This document shows positions 36,977-45,800 of a DNA stretch of 64,000 bases, in pieces (within the stretch, counting starts at the first letter, position 1; every line of letters starts with the position of its first letter). The stretch lies in the NCBI GenBank assembly GCA_910587915.1, contig CAJUOB010000001.1, forward strand, positions 131,351 through 195,350. Direction: 5' to 3'. Both the position numbers and the translations under genes were made by a program. The notes below the pieces were generated by a model. It was not told the origin of the DNA. It saw nothing but the letters and a program-made list of their open reading frames with translations, and did not search any database. This DNA comes from an uncultured Muribaculaceae bacterium (GTDB taxonomy: Bacteria; Bacteroidota; Bacteroidia; Bacteroidales; Muribaculaceae).

Positions 36977-38254
36977 ATGAAAAACTATATTATTTTACTA
37001 ATAGCATTAATTACTATCGGATGCTCAGATTCTATTCCCGAATATAATGTAAATATAGAGAATACGGACGGTATTTTTACAAACACCAATTTAATAACCG
37101 CAGAAGAAGCAAAGCATATCGCGAATAATGCAGCTTTTTATTTTAAAAGTCCAAGATCAAGAGCAACCACAAGACAATCAGATGGTTCTCATATATATCC
37201 ACTCATAGAATATACAGCTCGAAGTAGTAGTGATACATTAATGTATATAGTAAATTATGATGACGGAAATGGATTCGCTATAATATCAGCACGACGTATA
37301 GCAGAACCAGTTCTTGCCGTAATTGACAATGGCTCTTACATTCCTGATAATAAATCTGATAATCCAGGATTCAATATATTTATGAATGCCGCAAAGATCT
37401 ATGTCAAAAATGCAGTACCTCTACTTGACAGGATACCAATGCCTGACGATGATGATTTTGGAGTATTATTCAAAAATAAGATAGATACACTATCAAAGGG
37501 GTATCTTGAACCCAAATTAGGGGATTTGGCATGGGGGCAAGACAAATTCTATGGAGATTTATGTCCAAACAGTATTGCTGGATGCAGTCCATTAGCAATA
37601 TCTATGATTATATGTTACATGGAACCTCGCCTAGGTGGCTACATTGAATACACGTATCCAGAGGCTACCATAAAAAGCGAGAATTTAAATTACAAAGATA
37701 TACTTCGACATAAAAAGTACGTAGAATCCAAAACAGCTAATCACAACACTAAAATAGAGCACATCTGTGACGTCTGGTATAATGGTCACGAACAATTAAT
37801 GCGCTTAATAAGACAAGTCGGGCACATTGCCGATAGTGATTATAGCAATCCTTCACAAACATCAACTAAACGCGCGAAATATAAACCTACAATCGATTAC
37901 TTCATGCATTCGGATGTCGACAACCTCAAAGATTTCGACTCAAAAGAGACCATTGGACATCTTGACAAAGGCCTATTATTCATGGACGCCATAGATAAAT
38001 ATGATGGTGGTGGCCACTCATGGGTAGCGGATGGTTACAATTACTGGAAAATATATAGAGAGATATATCAGAAAAATAAAGACACCGGATTATGGGAATT
38101 GTATAAGTCAGGAGTAGAATCTACCTACACAACACATTACAATCTTGGGTGGGACGGCGATAAAAATGGTTTTTATAATGATGCTATTTTCACATCTAAT
38201 TATAATGACAATCTACAATTAACGAAACCAACCTACATAGCAGTAACAAAATAA
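36977..38254 (+). CDS. C10 (streptopain-like) cysteine peptidase lipoprotein
   Basis: 425 residues. The lipobox LITIGC places Cys16 as the lipidated residue. A propeptide like that of SpeB and the Bacteroides Bfp proteins follows (ITAEEAKHIANNAAFYF; LMYIVNYDDGNGFAIISARR; EPVLAVIDNGSY). The catalytic domain opens with LAWGQDKFYGDLCPN and SIAGCSPLAISMIICYM (nucleophile Cys203, where the usual motif is TGCVATA), then GGGHSWVADGYNYW (His347) and HYNLGWDGDKNGFY near the end. The gene is clearly more AT-rich (about one third GC by eye) than its neighbours and uses different codons, a sign of horizontal transfer. The next gene starts 5 bp after its stop. Likely anchored to the cell envelope and autoactivated; its target is unknown. 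Confidence 0.85.
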   Translation: MKNYIILLIALITIGCSDSIPEYNVNIENTDGIFTNTNLITAEEAKHIANNAAFYFKSPRSRATTRQSDGSHIYPLIEYTARSSSDTLMYIVNYDDGNGFAIISARRIAEPVLAVIDNGSYIPDNKSDNPGFNIFMNAAKIYVKNAVPLLDRIPMPDDDDFGVLFKNKIDTLSKGYLEPKLGDLAWGQDKFYGDLCPNSIAGCSPLAISMIICYMEPRLGGYIEYTYPEATIKSENLNYKDILRHKKYVESKTANHNTKIEHICDVWYNGHEQLMRLIRQVGHIADSDYSNPSQTSTKRAKYKPTIDYFMHSDVDNLKDFDSKETIGHLDKGLLFMDAIDKYDGGGHSWVADGYNYWKIYREIYQKNKDTGLWELYKSGVESTYTTHYNLGWDGDKNGFYNDAIFTSNYNDNLQLTKPTYIAVTK

Positions 38255-38259
38255 GATTT

Positions 38260-38949
38260 ATGAAAGCTATAATCCTAATACTCATCCTAATGACTATGGC
38301 ATCGTGCACTGATGAGCCAATGCCATATGAAGGGTACTATGATATCGTCAAATTTGAGGAAACGGGTAGATATTATATCGATTCGCGAAAAGATCCTTTT
38401 AATAATCCTGATCCATTTGGCGCTAAAGAAGCCATAAGATATATCAATATCCCGACTCAAGGAGGTGAGTCCATAATTGAGTATGAACATCCAGCAAGCC
38501 TATTTAGTGTAGAAAGTGTTGGAACGGACGGCGATGACATTTCCGGTGCTATAAAATATACACAACTTAAACCAAATGCATCCGATCATGACTACATATG
38601 GGGATTTAACCCCAGTATCGAAAATCTTTATAACATCAATGTGGACGCGTCACATCCTCAGAGGCTGCGAATAACACTTCCTCAAATCGAAGAAGGCAAA
38701 ACACGTCATTACATGGTAGTTGTAGGCTGGGGATATTCGGTTCCTAAAAAAAAGGATCAAGGTGTTTCCAATAGTCTTCCAAAACCTTTTGGACCTTTTG
38801 CACAACGAAGAAAATATAACGCGGACAATATAGGCATTCTCATAGTGCGCCAAAGTGATAATTTCGATAATGTTGACTATTCATTCCTGCGGCCATATCT
38901 ATACCAACTCACATACGATAAAAAATATTACGATCCTGCAGTGTTATGA
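38260..38949 (+). CDS. Unrecognised AT-rich lipoprotein paired with the C10 peptidase
   Basis: 229 residues, lipoprotein signal with Cys16 (MTMASC). I do not recognise the family. A stretch at about 63-85 (YINIPTQGGESIIEYEHPAS) resembles the opening of a BACON or other Ig-like bacterial beta-sandwich, and the remainder is beta-rich (RLRITLPQIEEGKTRHYMV). It shares the low GC content of the peptidase gene and begins 5 bp after it, so both were probably acquired together. A role as inhibitor, chaperone or surface partner of the peptidase is inference from position only. It ends 7 bp from the stop of the convergent tcdA gene. Confidence 0.65.
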   Translation: MKAIILILILMTMASCTDEPMPYEGYYDIVKFEETGRYYIDSRKDPFNNPDPFGAKEAIRYINIPTQGGESIIEYEHPASLFSVESVGTDGDDISGAIKYTQLKPNASDHDYIWGFNPSIENLYNINVDASHPQRLRITLPQIEEGKTRHYMVVVGWGYSVPKKKDQGVSNSLPKPFGPFAQRRKYNADNIGILIVRQSDNFDNVDYSFLRPYLYQLTYDKKYYDPAVL

Positions 38950-38956
38950 TGCACAA

Positions 38957-39688
38957 CTATCGTGAGGGTGTATAGAGGTCGGTGATGATGAGGGAGGCGA
39001 GGGTGAGGCCGAAGATGGCTGTGGTGTGCATGAAGGTGCCGTTGACACCGGCGGGTCCGTCGGCGCGGTGGGGCAATGTTTCGGGGCTGTAGACACACTT
39101 GAATTTACGACGGGGAAATGTGCCGGCTCGACGGAAACGTGTGCGGAGCGCACGAGCGAGCGGGCAACCCTCCACTTTCCAGAACTCGGCAGTGGATATC
39201 AATGCCGGATTTAGCTTGCGGGCCGCTCCCATCGATGAGAAAAAAGCACGCGCCGGAGCCGTTTCAGGATTGGTGCAACGAAGTATAAGGTCGGCCTTAT
39301 CGGCGAGGGAGTCGATAGCGTCGACCACATAGTCGTAAGTTTCTATCTTGAAATCGGAAGCGGTATCGGGCGTATACCGTGCCATAATTGGCTCTACCTC
39401 AGCGGCCGGATTGATCTGATGGATGCGTTCTGCAAGAACATCGACCTTGGGCCGCCCGATGGTGCCGACGGTGGCCGGTAGCTGACGGTTGATGTTGCTT
39501 GGTGCCACGGTATCGGAATCGACCATAGTGATATGTCCGACAGCAGTACGCGCAAGGGCCTCCACACACCACGACCCAACACCTCCTACACCAAACACAA
39601 GAACTCTGGCATCCGCCAGCCGACTCATCATTTCCGCCCCGGCTACAAGATTTATTCTGCTAAAATTCTCAAATATATCGCATTCCAT
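38957..39688 (-). CDS. tcdA: tRNA threonylcarbamoyladenosine dehydratase
   Basis: 243 residues from the ATG at 39688; an upstream in-frame ATG (39733) lies beyond the predicted transcription start and is rejected. ThiF/E1-like fold: RINLVAGAEMMSRLADARVL, nucleotide-binding FGVGGVGSW (about 32-40), MVDSDTVAPSNINRQLPAT, GRPKVDVLAERI, and the family C-terminus RTRFRRAGTFPRRKFKCVYSPE. TcdA closes t6A37 into cyclic t6A in ANN-decoding tRNAs, using ATP. It converges on the AT-rich peptidase island, 7 bp apart. Confidence 0.94.
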   Translation of the reverse strand: MECDIFENFSRINLVAGAEMMSRLADARVLVFGVGGVGSWCVEALARTAVGHITMVDSDTVAPSNINRQLPATVGTIGRPKVDVLAERIHQINPAAEVEPIMARYTPDTASDFKIETYDYVVDAIDSLADKADLILRCTNPETAPARAFFSSMGAARKLNPALISTAEFWKVEGCPLARALRTRFRRAGTFPRRKFKCVYSPETLPHRADGPAGVNGTFMHTTAIFGLTLASLIITDLYTPSR

Positions 39689-39710
39689 ATAATTAGTTTC
39701 GATTTTTAAT

Positions 39711-39730
39711 ATTATCTTTGCAAAGATAAT
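39711..39730. promoter_or_regulatory. Perfect 20-bp palindrome carrying -7 boxes on both strands
   Basis: ATTATCTTTGCAAAGATAAT equals its own reverse complement. TATCTTTG on the plus strand (39713-39720) and its mirror on the minus strand (39721-39728) are both exact TAnnTTTG boxes. They can serve tcdA (leader ~26 nt) and the giant protease (leader ~130 nt). No consensus -33 box is found at the normal spacing. The rest of the gap to 39858 is AT-rich with nothing else recognised. Confidence 0.6.
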
Positions 39731-39858
39731 CATTTTTATTCACAAAATCACATTTTTAGTCTATTTCAAATATTAAGCAAACATTTCCCAAAAGAGTATA
39801 AAAAAACATACACTCCAAAGAATTCACCTTTATATAATCATCAATAAACCAATCAATC

Positions 39859-42800
39859 ATGCACAAAATTTTTGTCTGGTTTCTGGCCCTCGCCGCTATT
39901 GTGTGCGGGTCGGGAAGCTTGTACGCGCGTGAGACTGGCGTAGAGCAGAAGGCGCAGGAGCCTCGTGCGGGTGTGATCCGTGTGAAACTCCAACCCGAAG
40001 CAGCCCGGCTTGTCGGCTCGTCGCCGCGCATGAAAGCCAAGGGCAAGCTTGATGTCGGCACGACACCATTGTCGCGTGCAGCCGAGCAAGTTAAAGCCGT
40101 GAGCATACGACCGATGCTCCCTTATTCCGAAAAATTTGCCGCCCAGCGAGCCAAGTATGGCCTCGACCGCTGGTATGTGGTAGAATTCGATGAATCGGTA
40201 AAATCTGAGAAGGCTCGCAAGATTTTCGAAGCCGTATCCGGCGTTGAGAAATCGGAGGCCATTGTGCCGATGTCGCTCATGGAAGGCAACGGCAATTTCG
40301 TGACCACCACCCGTCCACCGATGAAGGCTACTGCGGCCGACTACATGTTCAACGACCCGCAGCTTCCGGCACAGTGGCACTACAACAACTATGGCACCAT
40401 ACCCGGCACTGTGGCCGGCGCCGACATCAACCTTGCCGAGGCATGGAAGGTGACCACCGGAAATCCCGAGGTGATTGTGGCCATTATCGACGGTGGTGTG
40501 GACTACCGCCACGAGGACCTCGCACAGAACATGTATGTAAACGAGGCCGAGCTCAACGGTACCCCCGGTGTCGACGATGATGGCAATGGCTATGTAGACG
40601 ATATCTACGGCTACAACTTCTGCACCATGTCGGCCGAAATCTATCCTCATACCCACGGCACGCACGTAGCCGGTACTGTGGCCGCTGTGAACAACAACGG
40701 CATCGGCGTGGCCGGTGTAGCCGGTGGCAATGGCTCGAAGGACTCGGGCATCCGCATGCTATCGTGCCAGGTGTTCGATTCCCGTTCGGGCACAGCCGAA
40801 GGCGACTTCGCCAGTGCCATAGTCTATGCAGCCGAAATGGGTGCCACCATCGCCCAGTGCTCCTGGGGTTGGGGAAGTCCTGGCTACTGCGAGCAGGCTG
40901 TCGTAGATGCGATCGATTACTTCACGGCCAATGCCAGCTCCCCCTATATGACCGGCGGTCTGTGTATATTCGCCACCGGTAACAACGGTGAGACCGGCGA
41001 CTACTGGCCCGGTTGCTATGAGAAAGTTCTGTCGGTTGCCGCAATGACCGACGACCTTACCCCGGCCTCCTACTCGAACTACGGCGAGTGGGTAGACATC
41101 ATCGCCCCCGGTGGTCTTCTGGACTATGGCGAAGCGCATGGTGTGCTCTCCACACTGCCCAACAACAGCTATGGCTACAACGAGGGTACCTCGATGGCCA
41201 CACCGCATGTGTCGGGTATCGCGGCACTCATACTGTCGAAGTACGGCAGCCGCACATTCGTGAACGAAAGCTTGCGCACACAGCTGCTCACTTCTGTCAA
41301 CGACTTCTACAGCTACGGTAACAACTCGCGCTTCGAAGGCAAATACGGTGTGGGCTACATCGATGCCGGAAAAGCCCTTGTGATGGGCGACGGAACCGCA
41401 CCCTCACCCGTTACCGACTATACCATATCGGCGGCTCAGGACTATATGGTGCTCGACTGGACCATTCCGGCCTCAGCCGACGGCAATGTACACCATCATA
41501 TAATATATTATTCCACCGAACCTTTCACTGCCGAAAGCGACCTCTCGAAACTGTCGACATCGGTGGCCGATACCAAATTCCTCAATTCGGGCACACCTTT
41601 CACACATGAAGTGACCGGCCTCCAGCCTATGACCACTTACTATGTGGCCATCGCAGCCGTGAACCGCTGGGGAGCGGCATCGGAACTATCGCCCGTGAAG
41701 AGCGTGACCACCAATGCCGGTCCCGAGATGACAGTCGACGCCACTTCGCTCTCCATGAGCTCCACCAAGGACTCGCCCAAGGCATCGACAAGCTTCAACA
41801 TTGGCAACAATGCCGATGGCCTGCTCCGCTGGACAGGCGGAAAGCGCACCGTATCGGTACGCACTTCGTCGGCCGCACGCCCCATGCTGAGCAACGTCCG
41901 TCCTTACTCCGGCAGCCTCGGCGCCACAAAAGTGAAAGCCAACAACAGCATCAGCGGCGACTATGAGACCGGCGACTATCCCAAGGATTTCAACTACGGA
42001 AAGGATCCCTGGGCATATATCGGCGACACCGACCGCTCGCTGCCCAACTCGATGGCCCAGTGGTTCCGTGTAGACGCATCGACATATCCCGACGGCTTCA
42101 ACCTTACCCACATTGTAGTGGACGGTGCCTACGGCGAAAAACCCGTGATACAGATCTTCAAGGGCGATGCCTCGATTTCGTCGGCAACCCTTCTCAAGGA
42201 TGTTAAATATTCCTTCTTCGCATTCAACTATGCAGTGCAGCTCGACGAGCAGCTCTTCTTCGAACCGGGCGAATCGTTCTGGATTGTAGTGCATTTCGAT
42301 GGCGGCCAAAGCGGCTATCCCCTCTCCATGCACAAGGCCGATGCCGATGGCTACGCTCCCTACAGCTTCATGAGTAACGACAAAGGCCAGTCGTGGACAC
42401 AGCTCTCGGTAGCTCTGCGCGGCAGTATGTACGAACCCATGGCCGAACAGATGACATGGGGTATCACCGCACGCTCTGCCAACCCCGACTGGAGCCAGGT
42501 GCTGGAGCTCAATCCTGCATCGGGAACAGTGCGCAAGGGCGAGACTCAGGCCGTGACCGTATCGGCCGACGGATCGCAGCTCATAAACGGCACCTATAAT
42601 CTCAAGGTTCTCCTGAATACAAACGAGACCGAAGCCAGCCAGAAAGCCATACCTCTCACCTACACCGTATCGGGCAACGAACCCGACGTAGTGACACCCA
42701 AGATAGTGAACTTCGGCTCTCTCCTGGTAGGCGAAAGCAAAACACTGTCGGTAGAACTCTTCAACCGCGGCTACGGATCCTTCCGTGGCAGCCAGTGGGG

Positions 42801-45800
42801 TGCAGGTCTTTACTCCGACAACATCAGCAGCAGCTCTGAGAACTTCGAAGGGCCGGACTATCTTCAGTCGGGCTTCCCCGCCCGCACACGTGTGAGCGTA
42901 GACCTCACCTATGCCCCCAAGACAAGCGGCAGCCACTCCGGATATGTGAAGTTCACCGATGCCGATGGCCGTGAAGTCCGCGTACTCGTGCAGGGTGTGG
43001 CCACCGAACCGGCCAAACTCGCTATCGAGCCTGCCACCATCGATGCAGGCACCCTCACCGTAGGCGACGAACCTACCAAGGTGTCCTTCAAGGTGTCGAA
43101 CGAAGGCAAATATCCTCTCGAATTCGTATTCCCGCGCTTCTCCGACGAAAGCATCGACGGCCAGACAGCCGCCAACCATAAGTTCGGCTACACAGTATCG
43201 TCGAACCTCGAAGGCTACACACCGTTCGAATACGATGGAAATCCTGCACTTATCGGAGCTACCGATGTATCGGGTCAGTTCAACGACAATGTATATGTGA
43301 CAGAACCGGTGTCGCTCGGTTTCACATTCCCGTACTATGGCAACAACTACGACAAGGTCTATATCACAAGCTACGGCGGCGTGATGTTCGCCCTGAGCGA
43401 TGTCAACTTCTGGCCGCCCCTCACACCCGGTGCCAACGGCGTACGAGGCACAGGCCTTATCTCGGCCTATGGCTCGCAGATGATGATGGGCCCCAACTCG
43501 CGTGTGGAATATGCCAAGTCCGACGGTAAGTTCATCGTGAAATTCGTGAATGTGCTTGCCACAGTCTACGACCAGGAGTATATGCCCGTAAGCTATCACC
43601 TCACCCTCTCCGGAAACGGCGACATCGAGATTTTCTACGATGACTACGAGGCTGCGGCACTCTTCCAGTCGGGCTCGACACTGTTCTGCGGTATCAACGA
43701 TATCGACTGCGCCGACTGCGTTGTCATCACCTCGGCAGAAATGTCCGATTACTGGGGCAACGAGGAAGTGACTCCCGACAATTCCCGCTTCCGCTACATC
43801 GGTTCGGGAACAGCCGTGAAATTCTCGGCTCCCAAAGCATCGTTTGTATCGGGTCTGAGTGTGCCCTACGGCATGGTTAGCCCCGGCGAGAGCGTGGAAA
43901 TCACAGCAACTCTGGCCGCTGCTGCCGACATGAACGCCGGAGCGACCTTCAACAATATCGCCATCGTCACCAACGACCCTGCACCGGCACATTCCTTCGT
44001 GCGCTTCGACGCCGTGATTGCAGGAGAAGGTCTGGTACCCGTTGCCGAACTTGAAAAGACCGACATCGACCTGGGCGACGTGTTCCGCACCTCGGTGCTC
44101 CGCACACCTGTCACCCTCAAGAACACCGGTCACGATGCCCTCGAAGTCACCGCCATCGCTGTGAAGAATGGTCTTATGAGCACTGAAATCGAAGTACCGT
44201 TCACCCTCGAAGCCGGCATGGCCAAGGACATCGTCGTGACAGTACCCACCGACAAAGAAGGTGCCGTGGCCGACGTAATCACAGTAACCACCGGCGCCGG
44301 CACAGTCGAGGCTTCTGTCAAGGCCAATATCATCGGCTGCCCCACTGCCGACCTCAGCCTCGAGGAAGTGACCGAGACCGTAGCCGCATACGCTCCTCTG
44401 ACCAAGGATCTCACCGTGACAAACAACGGTAACGAGACCCTGCTCTACTCGCTCACACCCAACCCGATGATATCGTTCTCGCTGCCCGCCAACGCGGACG
44501 CCTCGACATCGTACTCCTACACCTCGTCGCTCGACGACAGCTCTGTGAAGTACGAATGGGAAAATATCGAGACCAACGGTCTTGGCGAACAGTACACCAT
44601 GAGCTACTATCTGCTCCACGACTACGTGGCTGTCGACCTGCCATTCGACTTCCCCTTCTATGGCGAGAAATACAGCAAGATGTACATCTACAACTCGGGC
44701 TTCATTTCGTTCACCGAACGCCGCGACGACCACATATGGCCCGAGCCGCCCGGTGATTTCCCCGAAGGTAGCATCTACACCAATATCATCGCGCCTTATT
44801 GGGGTCTGCACACCATGGACCAGACCAAGACCGCCGGTACATTCCACTATGTGACCGACGACCGTGCCGTGGTTTCGTTCATCGAATATGGAAACTCCAT
44901 GAACTACGGAGTCTGCTTCCAGGTGATTCTGGAGAAAGACGGTACATTCAAGTTCCAGTACAAGGGCGCCAACGACAATGCCATCATCTTCGGCCTCTTC
45001 GGTCTCGGTGGTATCTGCGACCTCGGTGGACAGAACTTCATCCGTCTGCCCGAACGCATGATGACCTTCAACCAGGCCATCAACTTCTCGCCCGTAGTTG
45101 AGGCTCCTCTGGCTCCCGGCAAGAGCGAGACCGTAGGTCTGTCGTTCAACACCCGCCATATGGCCGGCAACTACACCGGTAGCCTGCAGGTGAATACCAA
45201 TGTTCCCGGAAGCGAGAAAATAGCCATACCTCTCGACATAAATCTCACCGGCGAAGCCAAGCCCGTATGGCCGGCGGATGTCACTGTAGAGCATGTGATC
45301 GGATATCGCAGCACCGACTACAGCAACCCGCTGGTACAGATGGGTGTATGCTACGACGCACCGTTCAGCGTGGCCAATGAAGGCACAGCTGAATTCATAA
45401 TCGCCGATATTGAAGTAGCTGGTCCGACGGTATACGACGAATGGTTCAACATGTACTATCCTGTCTTCAACCTCTTCGTTAACGGTCCTGAACTCGACTG
45501 GATTACCGGCGAACCCACCGGCAATAAGCAGTGGGGCATGTATGAGCGCGGATTCTTCACCTATAATATCGGTAACGAACCGCTCGAATTCTCGATCCCC
45601 ATGGTTGAATGCGAGCAGTGGATGACTCCCGGCACATACGATATACCGGTGACATTCCGCTATGCCACATCGCAGGAAGACCTTATGGAAGGTAACCTCG
45701 CCGAAAAGACCATTAACGTACAGTTCGTTGTCACTCTGGCACCTGCCATGACTCTCTCGACCGAGGAAGTATATGTGAAGGCAAAAGATGAGCAGACAGT

